A stretch of 64,000 bases of DNA from Camelus bactrianus (Eukaryota; Chordata; Mammalia; Artiodactyla; Camelidae), in NCBI RefSeq assembly GCF_048773025.1, contig NC_133562.1:25339001-25403000 (forward strand), given 5' to 3'. Below, piece after piece: positions 35,034-48,758 of this stretch. Under the pieces are notes generated by a model. It saw only the letters and a program-made list of their open reading frames with translations, had not been told where the DNA came from and made no database searches. The stretch's first letter is position 1; the number at the start of each line of letters is the position of its first letter. Made by a program: the position numbers and the translations under genes.

Positions 35034-35501
35034 TACCCCGCGCTCGCGATTGGCTGAGCCGGACCAGTGCCCCTGGGCGGGGCCGGCCCCCACGAAGCGG
35101 CCGCGGGTCCCGCCCCCACGCAGCGGCCGCGGGTCCCGCCCCGCTGGTGCGCATGCGCGCAGTCCCAAGAGGACAGAGTCTGCGCACACCCCCGCCCGGC
35201 CTCCGACTCGCGCCGTGGCTTCCTCCCCTGTCCGCGGAGGCTTGTCGGCTCGGCGAGACAGCAAGAGCTGCGGCCGGCAGGGGGCTGTGCGGACCCAAGG
35301 CGGCTGCGGTGGCGCCGGCCTGTGGAAAATGCCAGCAGGCGGCGCTTCGGTTCGTTGCTCGTGTGACGGCCGTTCCCCGCCCCCCCACCCCTGAACCCCC
35401 TGCGACCGCCAGGGAAGAACCCGCCCGCGCAGGGAGTACCGCACCGAGACGCTTCGGCGGGAACGAGGCCGACGGTCGGCTGTGCCGCTTGCGCCCCTGA
35501 G
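35034..35501 (+). promoter_or_regulatory. CpG-island promoter and exon 1 of unit 2
   Basis: ATTGG at 35049, NRF1 palindrome at 35148-35158, CTCF-like CCAGCAGGCGGCGC at 35332-35345, donor GT at 35502. Confidence 0.6.
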
Positions 35502-35736
35502 GTGAGTGCGGGCTGCGGCGGCGGCGGCGGGGCGCGGGGCGCGGGAAGGACGTGGGTTGCGGCGGCTGCCACCCCGGGTCCCCGCGGCGGAGGGAGGCCG
35601 CGCGGGCCTCTGCGGGGCGGGGAGGGCCGGCGCCGTCAGTGTTTAGTCTCAGCTATTCTGATGTCTAGTTTTGTGCCCTTTGCTATGTCCAATCCTATAT
35701 GAATTTCTGTTTTTATCTGATCGCATGGGACTAGCC

Positions 35737-35894
35737 CAGTGGTTCTCCAATTGGCTGGACATTCAAATTGCTTGGAAAACTTTTTAAAAACATAGGGGCC
35801 TGCAGCCTTCCCCAGACAAGTTAATTCAGAATTTCTGAAGGTGGGGCTGAGGCATTAGTATTTTCTTAAGCTCCCTGTGTGATTATTATGAGTC
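35737..35894 (+). mobile_element. MER5A-like relic, unit 2
   Basis: Same element as in unit 1, with GATTATTATGAG in place of GATTATAATGAG near its end. Confidence 0.8.
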
Positions 35895-38017
35895 CAACAA
35901 TCACTCCCAACTCTAATAAAACGTTCTGACATTTTATAAAACTTGCCGATTGAGAACCTCAGCATGTGTTTCAAATGAGTTCAGAGGAGAGAGTTTCCAG
36001 TGTTAGGTGTTGGTGTTTGTTCTATCAGTTGCATTCACAATGTAGGCTGACAAGGGAAAAAAAAAAACCAACAAACAAACAAAAAAAAACAAGAAAAAAA
36101 AATTCACAGGGAAGGTAGACAGGCCGTGCAAACGAGAGCTCAGTCACAGAAGAGCTGTCTCCAGGAGACCAAAGTCATGCTCTTTCACATTCTAAGTGAT
36201 TGGTTTGTGCAGTGAACCAAATCTGAGCAGTTCCAATGTTTGAAAATGTAATGACTTAAGTAGAAATACTAATATACCCTTCAAGGCCATGAAACATTTC
36301 CTTGGCCCTAGGAAACGTGTAACTTCTGTGAGCTCATGTAGGTCAATTTGATGGGCCTCTTATAACCTTAAGATTCATCTTGCTCCTTATCTTTCCTCTG
36401 CATTAAAATATGTTAATACCAGCTTTGGAATCAAATCAATTCTTTTCTTTTTAAATCTGCCTTTTTAAAACTTCCTTTGTATTTGCAGAATTACCAAGGA
36501 GTTGTTAAAAATTACCATATTTTCTACCTCTGCATGAAATTAAGCAAAGACCGAAGTACGAAAAGGTCATCAAAACAAGAGACTATGAAAGAAATCTGAG
36601 AATAGCGGTACATTGCTATTGATAGCCTAAAATTTAATTTAAAGTCAGTCCTGAAAATGTGTAATGGTTAAGGATTGAGTTTCTATCCTCATCCACATGT
36701 TTAAAAAATCGTCTGTATTGGCTATCTCTAAGCAAATTAGTGGGAATGGGAGAGGGCGGGGAAGAACACACTAAGAATCTACTCATCTGTAGTCCTTTTA
36801 TCTTTTCATTTAGAAGGGTAAGCTACTGAATATCATATATATAATGCGGTACCTAAAATGTGATAAATGCTGCACCTAACAGACAAAGTCTACAATAGAC
36901 CATAGATCTGCAAAGGATTATGATCTATGGATCAGAACTAGCAGAGTTAACATCAACCCAGTTCCTAGCAAACGTTGCTAACTTATGGCCATAGCTATCA
37001 TTTCAGACCCAATACCCCCTTTATAAAAGCAAATATTCTGTAGACCCCCTTCCCTTCTAAATGAGGCACTCTATCTTCAAGTATAATTTTTAACCTAATT
37101 TAAGTCAATTTAGAATAATGGAATATATGTTATTGTACCTTCATAACTATACTATATTCCTATTCCTACACCCCACTTAATTATAATAAGTAAGTTAGGA
37201 TCAGGGAAAGCAATATGAGAAATTATCCCACACGGGAAGTTCAGGAAAAATGAAAGAGCAAAGGCAGAGATGGACTCTAAGCTAATAGCAGACCAGTTTT
37301 ATCTGTAGACGATCACAGACAAAGGGGGAAAAATACTCAACTGGAGTATGTATAACATGCTAAGATAAATGACAATCTGTCAATGTTGACCAAGAATGAG
37401 GAAGTTTGATATTCTTGTGAATAAGCTATTTCTAAACGTACTTATAAAAGAATTCATTGTGTCATGACAAGAGTTAAGAGTGCCAATGAAGTGCCCTGGA
37501 AACATTTCATCCCAGAGCCAGCCACATGTCCAAAGATGCATTCAGTCTGTGGTGGGAAAGAAAAGTGGGCCGGGGGCTCCAGATGAGGGGAGCCGTGTAG
37601 CAACGTGGGGCAAGGTCGCAGATGCCAAAGCTGGGCCTGTCCTACAGGGAGCTCAGGAGGGACTCAGCTGCTGCTTTGGGAGGTGGCAGGAGGTGGGGGG
37701 AGGGGATAGCCCGACCCTGGCTCCTGAAGCACCCCTCCCCTCCCTTCCTATTTGGGTCCCACACAGCGCCCCTCACTCCATCCTGCCTTGGCCTACCTGT
37801 GCCCCACATACACCCCGATGCGTCCCTCCCCGTTGCCTGACCCCGAGCCTACCTGCCTGCCTTCGACCATCCCCAGTACCCCCATCCTGCCGTGACCTAC
37901 CTGCACCTGGGGCTCCATCCTGCTTCCCTGCTGGGGACTGGCCTTCTTGGACATGTGCGTCTCCTGGCAAGCGCAGGAGCCCTGAAGTACCTGAAATAAC
38001 CGTACGTTCAGGAAAAG

Positions 38018-38023
38018 AATAAA
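38018..38023 (+). terminator. AATAAA poly(A) signal, unit 2
   Basis: AAAAGAATAAAGCTC. A candidate acceptor TATTTGCAG ends at 36488. Confidence 0.45.
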
Positions 38024-38522
38024 GCTCAATGATAAAGAAAATCTCTATCATTTTATTCATTGAATAATGTTTTTTATGTTTACATATAAAATATGCATAT
38101 CTGTATGCATATGCATGACTGTATTTTGGGTTTTTATGTAATATAATTACATATTAACATTTTATTCCTTTAAAACATTGAAACATTGTGGCAAAATGTT
38201 AGCATTTAAAAATCTTTCTTCTAAGAAATCAAATCATATACAAATGCTTGAAGTTTCTTTTTCAACTTTCCTTTATCCCATTCCCTTCTTTCCATCCAAA
38301 GACATAACTGTTATCCTGAAGTCAGTGTTGTTTTACTTTCCCAGGTTTTTTTTTTTTTTTTTTTTTGCCAGTCCCGCGGCCTGGGGAGGGTGGGGCTCCG
38401 GCGAAAGGATGAGGGGCGGGTTCCCCTCCTGATGTCAGAGAAGCTCCCAAAAGGGCAGCGGCCTGCCCAACTGCCCTCACCATAGGCGGCCGCGAATCAT
38501 TCAAATGGCCCGCGCCAAGAGG

Positions 38523-38964
38523 TACCCGGCGCTCGCGATTGGCGGAGCTGGACCAGCGCCCCTGGGCGGGTCCGGCCCCTACGCAGCGGCCGCGGTTTCC
38601 GACCCGCTGGTGCGCATGCGCGCGGTCCCCAGAGGAAAGAGTCTGCGGACACCCCCGCCCGGCCTCCGACTCGCGCCGCGGCTCCTTCCCCTGTCCGCGG
38701 AGGCTTGTCGGCTGGGCGAGACAGCAAGAGCTGCGGCCGGCAGGGCGCCGTGCGGACCCAAGGCGACTGCGGTGGCGCCGCCGTGTGGAAAATGCCACCA
38801 GGCGGCGCTTCGGTTCGTTGCTCGTGTGACGGCCGTTCCCCGCCCCCCCACCCCTGAACCCCCTGCGACCGCCAGGGAAGAACCGGCCCGCGCAGGGAGT
38901 ACCGCACCGAGACGCCTCGGCGGGAACGAGGCCTACGCCCGGCTGTGCCGGTTGCGCCCCTGAG
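38523..38964 (+). promoter_or_regulatory. CpG-island promoter and exon 1 of unit 3
   Basis: ATTGG at 38538, NRF1 palindrome at 38611-38621, CTCF-like CCACCAGGCGGCGC at 38795-38808, donor GT at 38965. It lacks one GC-box-bearing repeat present in units 2 and 4-6. Confidence 0.58.
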
Positions 38965-39202
38965 GTGAGTGGGGGCGGCGGCGGCGGCGGCGGCGAGGCG
39001 CGGGGCGCGGGAAGGACGTGGGTTGCGGCGGCTGCCACCCCGGGTCCCCGCGGCGGAGGGAGGCCGCGCGGGCCTCTGCGGGGCGGGGAGGGCCGGCGCC
39101 GTAACTGTTTAGTCTCAGCTAGTCTGATGTCTAGTTTTGTGCCCTTTGCTATGTCCAATCCTATATGAATTTCTGTTTTTATCTGATCGAATGGGAATAG
39201 CC

Positions 39203-39360
39203 CAGTGGTTCTCCAATTGGCTGCACATTCAAATTGCTTGGAAAACGTTTTAAAAACATAGGGGCCTGCAGCCTTCCCCAGACAAGTTAATTCAGAATTT
39301 CTGAAGGTGGGGCTGAGGCATTAGTATTTTCTTAAGCTCCCTGTGTGATTATAATGAGTC
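39203..39360 (+). mobile_element. MER5A-like relic, unit 3
   Basis: As in unit 1, with GGCTGCACATTC in place of GGCTGGACATTC. Confidence 0.8.
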
Positions 39361-41462
39361 CAACAATCACTCCCAACTCTAAAACGTTGTGACATTTTAT
39401 AAAACTTGCCGAGTGAGAACCTCAGCATGTGTTTCAAATGAGTCCAGAGGAGAGAATTTCCAGTGTCAGATGTTGGTGTTTGTTCTATCATTTGCATTCA
39501 CAATGTAGGCTGACAAGGGAAAAAAAAAAAAACCAACAAAAAAATTTAACAGGGAAGGTAGACAGGCCGTGCAAACGAGAGCTCAATCACAGAAGAGCTG
39601 TCTCCAGGAGACCAAAGTCATGCTCTTTCACATTCTAAGTGATTGGTTTGTGCAGTGAACCAAATCTGAGCAGTTCTAATGTTTGAAAATATAATGACTT
39701 GAATAGAAATACTAATATACCCTTCAAGGTCATGAAACAGTTCCTTGGCCTTAGGAAACGTGTAACTACTGTGAGCTCATGTAGGTCAATTTGATGGGCC
39801 TCTTATAACCTTAAGATTCATCTTGCTCCTTATCTTTCCGCTGCATTAAAATATGTTAATACCAGCTTTGGAATCAAATCAATTCTTTTCTTTTTAAATC
39901 TGCCTTTTAAAAACTTCCTTTGTATTTGCAGAATTACCAAGGGGTTGTTAAAAATTACCGTATTTTCTACCTCTGCATGAAATTAAGCAAAGACCGAAGT
40001 ACGAAAAGGTCATCGAAACAAGAGACTATAAAAGAAACCTGAGAATAGCGGTACATTGCTAATGATAGCCTAAAATTTAATTTAAAGCCAGTCCTGAAAA
40101 TGTGTAATGGTTAAGGATTGAGTTTCTATCCTCATCCACATGTTTAAAGAATCGTCTGTATTGGCTATCTCTAACCAAATAAGTGGGAATGGGAGAGGGC
40201 GGGGAACAACTCACTAAGAATCTACTCATCTATAGTCCTTTTATCTTTTCATTTACAAGGGTAAGCTACTGAATATCATATATATGATGCGGTACATAAA
40301 ATGTGATAAATGCTGCACCTAACACACAAAGTCTACAATAGACCATAGATCTACAAAGGATTATGATCTATGGATCAGAACTAGCAGAGTTAACATCAAC
40401 CCAGCTCCCTAGGAAACGTTGCTAACTTATGGCCATAGCTATCATTTCAGACCCAATACCCCCGTTATAAAAGCAAATATTCTGTAGACCCCCTTCCCTT
40501 CCAAATGAGGCACTCTATTTTCAACAATAATTTTTAAGTACATTTAAATCAATTTAGAATAATGGAATATATGTTATTGTACATCCATAACTATACTATA
40601 TTCCTATTCTTACACCCCGCTTAATTATAATAAGTAAGTTAGGATCAGGGAAAGCAATATGAGAAATTATCCCACACGGGAAGTTCAGGAAAAATGAAAG
40701 AGTAAAGACAGAGATGGACTCTCAGCTACTAGCAGGCCAGTTTTCTCTGTAGACGATCACAGACAAAGGGGGAAAAATACTCAACTGGAGTATGTATAAC
40801 ATGCTAAGATAAATGACAATCTGTCAATGTTGACCAAGAATGAGGAAGTTTGATATTCTTGTGAATAAGCTATTTCTAAACGTACTTATAAAAGAATTCA
40901 TTGTGTCATGACAAGAGTTAAGAGTGCCAATGAAGTGCCCTGGAAACATTTCATCCCAGAGCCAGCCACATGTCCAAAGATGCATTCAGTCTGTGGTGGG
41001 AAAGAAAAGTGGGCCGGGGGCTCCAGATGAGGGGAGCCGTGTAGCAACGTGGGGCAAGGACGCAGATGCCAAAGCTGGGCCTGTCCGACAGGGAGCTCAG
41101 GAGGGACTCAGCTGCTGCTTTGGGAGGTGGCAGGAGGTGGGGGGGAGGGGATAGCCCGACCCTGGCTCCTGAAGCACCCCTCCCCTCCCTTCCTATTTGG
41201 GTCCCACACAGCGCCCCTCACTCCATCCTGCCTTGGCCTACCTGTGCCCCACATACACCCCGATTCTTCCCTCCCCGTTGCCGGACCCCGAGCCTACCTG
41301 CCTGCCTTCGACCATCCCCAGTACCCCCATCCTGCCGTGACCTACCTGCACCTGGGGCTCCATCCTGCTTCCCTGCTGGGGACTGGCCTTCTTGGACATG
41401 TGCGTCTCCTGGCAAGCTCAGGAGCCCTGAAGTACCTGAAATAACCGTAAGTTCAGGAAAAG

Positions 41463-41468
41463 AATAAA
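41463..41468 (+). terminator. AATAAA poly(A) signal, unit 3
   Basis: AAAAGAATAAAGCTC, 5' of the AT-rich stretch that leads to the poly-T. Confidence 0.45.
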
Positions 41469-41787
41469 GCTCAATGATAAAGAAAATCTCTATCATTTTA
41501 TTCATGGAATAGTGTTTTTTATGTTTACATATAAAATATGCATATCTGTGTCCATATGGATGACTATATTTTGCGTTTCTATGTAATAAAATTACATATC
41601 AATATTTTATTTCTTTAAAACATTGAAGCATTGTGGCAAAATGTTAGCATTTAAAAATCTTTCTTCTAAGAAATCAAATCATATGCAAATGCTTGAAGTT
41701 TCTTTTTCACCTTTCCTTTATCCCATTCCCTTCTTTCCATCCAAAGACATAACAATTATCCTGAAGTCAGTGTTGTTTTACTTTCCC

Positions 41788-41832
<45 letters not shown>

Positions 41833-41986
41833 CAGTCCCGCAGCCTGGGGAGGGTGGGTCTCCGGCGAAAGGATGAGGGGCGGGTTCCCCTCCCGATCTC
41901 AGAGAAGCTCCCAAAAGGGCAGCGGGCTGCCCATCTGCCCTCACCTCAGGCGGCCGCGAACCATTCAAATAGCCTGCACCAAGAGG

Positions 41987-42454
41987 TACCCGGCGCTCGC
42001 GATTGGCTGAGCCGGACCAGCGCCCCTGGGCGGGGCCGGTCCCCTCGCAGCGGCCGCGTGTCCCGCCCCCACGGAGCGGCTGCGGGTCCCGCCCCGCTGG
42101 TGCGCATGCGCGCAGTCCCCAGAGGAAAGAGTCTGCGCACACCCCCGCCCGGCCTCCGACTCACGCCGTGGCTCCCTCCCATGTCCGCGGAGGCTTGTGG
42201 GCTCGGCGAGACAGCAAGAGCTGCGGCCGGCAGGGGGCTGTGCGGACCCAAGGCGGCTGCGGTAGCGCCGGCGTGTGGAAAATGCCAGCAGGCGGCGCTT
42301 CGGTTCGTTGCTCGTGTGACGGCCGTTCCCCGCCCCCCCACCCCTGAACCCCCTGCGACCGCCAGGGAAGAACCCGCCCGCGCAGGGGTAACCGCACCGA
42401 GACGCTTCGGCGGGAACGAGGCCGACGGTCGGCTGTGCCGGTTGCGCCCCTGAG
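41987..42454 (+). promoter_or_regulatory. CpG-island promoter and exon 1 of unit 4
   Basis: ATTGG at 42002, NRF1 palindrome at 42101-42111, CTCF-like CCAGCAGGCGGCGC at 42285-42298, donor GT at 42455. Confidence 0.6.
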
Positions 42455-42692
42455 GTGAGTGGGGGCGGCGGCGGCGGCGGCGGCGAGGCGCGGGGCGCGG
42501 GAAGGACGTGGGTTGCGGCGGCTGCCACCCCGGGTCCCCGCGGCGGAGGGAGGCCGCGCGGGCCTCTGCGGGGCGGGGAGGGCCGGCGCCGTAACTGTTT
42601 AGTCTCAGCTAGTCTGATGTCTAGTTTTGTGCCCTTTGCTATGTCCAATCCTATATGAATTTCTGTTTTTATCTGATCGAATGGGAATAGCC

Positions 42693-42850
42693 CAGTGGTT
42701 CTCCAATTGGCTGCACATTCAAATTGCTTGGAAAACGTTTTAAAAACATAGGGGCCTGCAGCCTTCCCCAGACAAGTTAATTCAGAATTTCTGAAGGTGG
42801 GGCTGAGGCATTAGTATTTTCTTAAGCTCCCTGTGTGATTATAATGAGTC
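42693..42850 (+). mobile_element. MER5A-like relic, unit 4
   Basis: Identical to the unit 3 copy. Confidence 0.8.
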
Positions 42851-44952
42851 CAACAATCACTCCCAACTCTAAAACGTTGTGACATTTTATAAAACTTGCC
42901 GAGTGAGAACCTCAGCATGTGTTTCAAATGAGTCCAGAGGAGAGAATTTCCAGTGTCAGATGTTGGTGTTTGTTCTATCATTTGCATTCACAATGTAGGC
43001 TGACAAGGGAAAAAAAAAAAAACCAACAAAAAAATTTAACAGGGAAGGTAGACAGGCCGTGCAAACGAGAGCTCAATCACAGAAGAGCTGTCTCCAGGAG
43101 ACCAAAGTCATGCTCTTTCACATTCTAAGTGATTGGTTTGTGCAGTGAACCAAATCTGAGCAGTTCTAATGTTTGAAAATATAATGACTTGAATAGAAAT
43201 ACTAATATACCCTTCAAGGTCATGAAACAGTTCCTTGGCCTTAGGAAACGTGTAACTACTGTGAGCTCATGTAGGTCAATTTGATGGGCCTCTTATAACC
43301 TTAAGATTCATCTTGCTCCTTATCTTTCCGCTGCATTAAAATATGTTAATACCAGCTTTGGAATCAAATCAATTCTTTTCTTTTTAAATCTGCCTTTTAA
43401 AAACTTCCTTTGTATTTGCAGAATTACCAAGGGGTTGTTAAAAATTACCGTATTTTCTACCTCTGCATGAAATTAAGCAAAGACCGAAGTACGAAAAGGT
43501 CATCGAAACAAGAGACTATAAAAGAAACCTGAGAATAGCGGTACATTGCTAATGATAGCCTAAAATTTAATTTAAAGCCAGTCCTGAAAATGTGTAATGG
43601 TTAAGGATTGAGTTTCTATCCTCATCCACATGTTTAAAGAATCGTCTGTATTGGCTATCTCTAACCAAATAAGTGGGAATGGGAGAGGGCGGGGAACAAC
43701 TCACTAAGAATCTACTCATCTATAGTCCTTTTATCTTTTCATTTACAAGGGTAAGCTACTGAATATCATATATATGATGCGGTACATAAAATGTGATAAA
43801 TGCTGCACCTAACACACAAAGTCTACAATAGACCATAGATCTACAAAGGATTATGATCTATGGATCAGAACTAGCAGAGTTAACATCAACCCAGCTCCCT
43901 AGGAAACGTTGCTAACTTATGGCCATAGCTATCATTTCAGACCCAATACCCCCGTTATAAAAGCAAATATTCTGTAGACCCCCTTCCCTTCCAAATGAGG
44001 CACTCTATTTTCAACAATAATTTTTAAGTACATTTAAATCAATTTAGAATAATGGAATATATGTTATTGTACATCCATAACTATACTATATTCCTATTCT
44101 TACACCCCGCTTAATTATAATAAGTAAGTTAGGATCAGGGAAAGCAATATGAGAAATTATCCCACACGGGAAGTTCAGGAAAAATGAAAGAGTAAAGACA
44201 GAGATGGACTCTCAGCTACTAGCAGGCCAGTTTTCTCTGTAGACGATCACAGACAAAGGGGGAAAAATACTCAACTGGAGTATGTATAACATGCTAAGAT
44301 AAATGACAATCTGTCAATGTTGACCAAGAATGAGGAAGTTTGATATTCTTGTGAATAAGCTATTTCTAAACGTACTTATAAAAGAATTCATTGTGTCATG
44401 ACAAGAGTTAAGAGTGCCAATGAAGTGCCCTGGAAACATTTCATCCCAGAGCCAGCCACATGTCCAAAGATGCATTCAGTCTGTGGTGGGAAAGAAAAGT
44501 GGGCCGGGGGCTCCAGATGAGGGGAGCCGTGTAGCAACGTGGGGCAAGGACGCAGATGCCAAAGCTGGGCCTGTCCGACAGGGAGCTCAGGAGGGACTCA
44601 GCTGCTGCTTTGGGAGGTGGCAGGAGGTGGGGGGGAGGGGATAGCCCGACCCTGGCTCCTGAAGCACCCCTCCCCTCCCTTCCTATTTGGGTCCCACACA
44701 GCGCCCCTCACTCCATCCTGCCTTGGCCTACCTGTGCCCCACATACACCCCGATTCTTCCCTCCCCGTTGCCGGACCCCGAGCCTACCTGCCTGCCTTCG
44801 ACCATCCCCAGTACCCCCATCCTGCCGTGACCTACCTGCACCTGGGGCTCCATCCTGCTTCCCTGCTGGGGACTGGCCTTCTTGGACATGTGCGTCTCCT
44901 GGCAAGCTCAGGAGCCCTGAAGTACCTGAAATAACCGTAAGTTCAGGAAAAG

Positions 44953-44958
44953 AATAAA
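44953..44958 (+). terminator. AATAAA poly(A) signal, unit 4
   Basis: Same context as unit 3. Confidence 0.45.
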
Positions 44959-45277
44959 GCTCAATGATAAAGAAAATCTCTATCATTTTATTCATGGAAT
45001 AGTGTTTTTTATGTTTACATATAAAATATGCATATCTGTGTCCATATGGATGACTATATTTTGCGTTTCTATGTAATAAAATTACATATCAATATTTTAT
45101 TTCTTTAAAACATTGAAGCATTGTGGCAAAATGTTAGCATTTAAAAATCTTTCTTCTAAGAAATCAAATCATATGCAAATGCTTGAAGTTTCTTTTTCAC
45201 CTTTCCTTTATCCCATTCCCTTCTTTCCATCCAAAGACATAACAATTATCCTGAAGTCAGTGTTGTTTTACTTTCCC

Positions 45278-45313
<36 letters not shown>

Positions 45314-45467
45314 CAGTCCCGCAGCCTGGGGAGGGTGGGTCTCCGGCGAAAGGATGAGGGGCGGGTTCCCCTCCCGATCTCAGAGAAGCTCCCAAAAGGG
45401 CAGCGGGCTGCCCATCTGCCCTCACCTCAGGCGGCCGCGAACCATTCAAATAGCCTGCACCAAGAGG

Positions 45468-45935
45468 TACCCGGCGCTCGCGATTGGCTGAGCCGGACCA
45501 GCGCCCCTGGGCGGGGCCGGTCCCCTCGCAGCGGCCGCGTGTCCCGCCCCCACGGAGCGGCTGCGGGTCCCGCCCCGCTGGTGCGCATGCGCGCAGTCCC
45601 CAGAGGAAAGAGTCTGCGCACACCCCCGCCCGGCCTCCGACTCACGCCGTGGCTCCCTCCCATGTCCGCGGAGGCTTGTGGGCTCGGCGAGACAGCAAGA
45701 GCTGCGGCCGGCAGGGGGCTGTGCGGACCCAAGGCGGCTGCGGTAGCGCCGGCGTGTGGAAAATGCCAGCAGGCGGCGCTTCGGTTCGTTGCTCGTGTGA
45801 CGGCCGTTCCCCGCCCCCCCACCCCTGAACCCCCTGCGACCGCCAGGGAAGAACCCGCCCGCGCAGGGGTAACCGCACCGAGACGCTTCGGCGGGAACGA
45901 GGCCGACGGTCGGCTGTGCCGGTTGCGCCCCTGAG
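45468..45935 (+). promoter_or_regulatory. CpG-island promoter and exon 1 of unit 5
   Basis: ATTGG at 45483, NRF1 palindrome at 45582-45592, CTCF-like CCAGCAGGCGGCGC at 45766-45779, donor GT at 45936. Confidence 0.6.
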
Positions 45936-46173
45936 GTGAGTGGGGGCGGCGGCGGCGGCGGCGGCGAGGCGCGGGGCGCGGGAAGGACGTGGGTTGCGGC
46001 GGCTGCCACCCCGGGTCCCCGCGGCGGAGGGAGGCCGCGCGGGCCTCTGCGGGGCGGGGAGGGCCGGCGCCGTAACTGTTTAGTCTCAGCTAGTCTGATG
46101 TCTAGTTTTGTGCCCTTTGCTATGTCCAATCCTATATGAATTTCTGTTTTTATCTGATCGAATGGGAATAGCC

Positions 46174-46331
46174 CAGTGGTTCTCCAATTGGCTGCACATT
46201 CAAATTGCTTGGAAAACGTTTTAAAAACATAGGGGCCTGCAGCCTTCCCCAGACAAGTTAATTCAGAATTTCTGAAGGTGGGGCTGAGGCATTAGTATTT
46301 TCTTAAGCTCCCTGTGTGATTATAATGAGTC
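46174..46331 (+). mobile_element. MER5A-like relic, unit 5
   Basis: Identical to the copies in units 3 and 4. Confidence 0.8.
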
Positions 46332-48433
46332 CAACAATCACTCCCAACTCTAAAACGTTGTGACATTTTATAAAACTTGCCGAGTGAGAACCTCAGCATG
46401 TGTTTCAAATGAGTCCAGAGGAGAGAATTTCCAGTGTCAGATGTTGGTGTTTGTTCTATCATTTGCATTCACAATGTAGGCTGACAAGGGAAAAAAAAAA
46501 AAACCAACAAAAAAATTTAACAGGGAAGGTAGACAGGCCGTGCAAACGAGAGCTCAATCACAGAAGAGCTGTCTCCAGGAGACCAAAGTCATGCTCTTTC
46601 ACATTCTAAGTGATTGGTTTGTGCAGTGAACCAAATCTGAGCAGTTCTAATGTTTGAAAATATAATGACTTGAATAGAAATACTAATATACCCTTCAAGG
46701 TCATGAAACAGTTCCTTGGCCTTAGGAAACGTGTAACTACTGTGAGCTCATGTAGGTCAATTTGATGGGCCTCTTATAACCTTAAGATTCATCTTGCTCC
46801 TTATCTTTCCGCTGCATTAAAATATGTTAATACCAGCTTTGGAATCAAATCAATTCTTTTCTTTTTAAATCTGCCTTTTAAAAACTTCCTTTGTATTTGC
46901 AGAATTACCAAGGGGTTGTTAAAAATTACCGTATTTTCTACCTCTGCATGAAATTAAGCAAAGACCGAAGTACGAAAAGGTCATCGAAACAAGAGACTAT
47001 AAAAGAAACCTGAGAATAGCGGTACATTGCTAATGATAGCCTAAAATTTAATTTAAAGCCAGTCCTGAAAATGTGTAATGGTTAAGGATTGAGTTTCTAT
47101 CCTCATCCACATGTTTAAAGAATCGTCTGTATTGGCTATCTCTAACCAAATAAGTGGGAATGGGAGAGGGCGGGGAACAACTCACTAAGAATCTACTCAT
47201 CTATAGTCCTTTTATCTTTTCATTTACAAGGGTAAGCTACTGAATATCATATATATGATGCGGTACATAAAATGTGATAAATGCTGCACCTAACACACAA
47301 AGTCTACAATAGACCATAGATCTACAAAGGATTATGATCTATGGATCAGAACTAGCAGAGTTAACATCAACCCAGCTCCCTAGGAAACGTTGCTAACTTA
47401 TGGCCATAGCTATCATTTCAGACCCAATACCCCCGTTATAAAAGCAAATATTCTGTAGACCCCCTTCCCTTCCAAATGAGGCACTCTATTTTCAACAATA
47501 ATTTTTAAGTACATTTAAATCAATTTAGAATAATGGAATATATGTTATTGTACATCCATAACTATACTATATTCCTATTCTTACACCCCGCTTAATTATA
47601 ATAAGTAAGTTAGGATCAGGGAAAGCAATATGAGAAATTATCCCACACGGGAAGTTCAGGAAAAATGAAAGAGTAAAGACAGAGATGGACTCTCAGCTAC
47701 TAGCAGGCCAGTTTTCTCTGTAGACGATCACAGACAAAGGGGGAAAAATACTCAACTGGAGTATGTATAACATGCTAAGATAAATGACAATCTGTCAATG
47801 TTGACCAAGAATGAGGAAGTTTGATATTCTTGTGAATAAGCTATTTCTAAACGTACTTATAAAAGAATTCATTGTGTCATGACAAGAGTTAAGAGTGCCA
47901 ATGAAGTGCCCTGGAAACATTTCATCCCAGAGCCAGCCACATGTCCAAAGATGCATTCAGTCTGTGGTGGGAAAGAAAAGTGGGCCGGGGGCTCCAGATG
48001 AGGGGAGCCGTGTAGCAACGTGGGGCAAGGACGCAGATGCCAAAGCTGGGCCTGTCCGACAGGGAGCTCAGGAGGGACTCAGCTGCTGCTTTGGGAGGTG
48101 GCAGGAGGTGGGGGGGAGGGGATAGCCCGACCCTGGCTCCTGAAGCACCCCTCCCCTCCCTTCCTATTTGGGTCCCACACAGCGCCCCTCACTCCATCCT
48201 GCCTTGGCCTACCTGTGCCCCACATACACCCCGATTCTTCCCTCCCCGTTGCCGGACCCCGAGCCTACCTGCCTGCCTTCGACCATCCCCAGTACCCCCA
48301 TCCTGCCGTGACCTACCTGCACCTGGGGCTCCATCCTGCTTCCCTGCTGGGGACTGGCCTTCTTGGACATGTGCGTCTCCTGGCAAGCTCAGGAGCCCTG
48401 AAGTACCTGAAATAACCGTAAGTTCAGGAAAAG

Positions 48434-48439
48434 AATAAA
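48434..48439 (+). terminator. AATAAA poly(A) signal, unit 5
   Basis: Same context as units 3 and 4. Confidence 0.45.
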
Positions 48440-48758
48440 GCTCAATGATAAAGAAAATCTCTATCATTTTATTCATGGAATAGTGTTTTTTATGTTTACA
48501 TATAAAATATGCATATCTGTGTCCATATGGATGACTATATTTTGCGTTTCTATGTAATAAAATTACATATCAATATTTTATTTCTTTAAAACATTGAAGC
48601 ATTGTGGCAAAATGTTAGCATTTAAAAATCTTTCTTCTAAGAAATCAAATCATATGCAAATGCTTGAAGTTTCTTTTTCACCTTTCCTTTATCCCATTCC
48701 CTTCTTTCCATCCAAAGACATAACAATTATCCTGAAGTCAGTGTTGTTTTACTTTCCC

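Larger units (their letters stand above)
35034..38522 (+). repeat. 3.5 kb macrosatellite, unit 2
   Basis: Complete unit, 3,489 bp. Its distinguishing features are an A-rich tract with CAACAAACAAAC at 36055-36105, ATGACTTAAGTAG (shared with the 3' half of unit 6), a 180-codon frame at 37480-38022 with AATAAA at 38018, and a 21-T run at 38346. Against unit 1, the first part of the 180-codon frame shows six replacement changes and one silent change. Confidence 0.95.
38523..41986 (+). repeat. 3.5 kb macrosatellite, unit 3
   Basis: Complete unit, 3,464 bp. From about 38960 to the poly-T it appears identical to units 4 and 5, but its promoter part (38523-38950) differs from theirs at many positions. 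One extra G in a G-run breaks the 180-codon frame of units 1 and 2, giving overlapping frames at 40924-41154 and 41066-41467. Poly-T is 40 long (41791-41830). Confidence 0.95.
41987..45467 (+). repeat. 3.5 kb macrosatellite, unit 4
   Basis: Complete unit, 3,481 bp. By eye it is identical to unit 5 except for poly-T length (31 here, 45281-45311; 62 at the end of unit 5). Such identity means very recent duplication or gene conversion. Confidence 0.95.

Noticed and set aside
34861-35501. The CpG-island part of each unit as a minus-strand processed retrocopy, because its minus strand runs into poly-A
   Set aside because: I could find no poly(A) signal before the A-run, no flanking target duplication and no protein homology. 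Promoter-like motif order explains it better, though the idea is not excluded.
41623-42453. 273-276 codon frames spanning the poly-T and CpG island of macrosatellite units
   Set aside because: The start lies in AT-rich sequence, the frame passes a phenylalanine run from the poly-T whose length varies between units, and the rest is CpG-island low-complexity translation.
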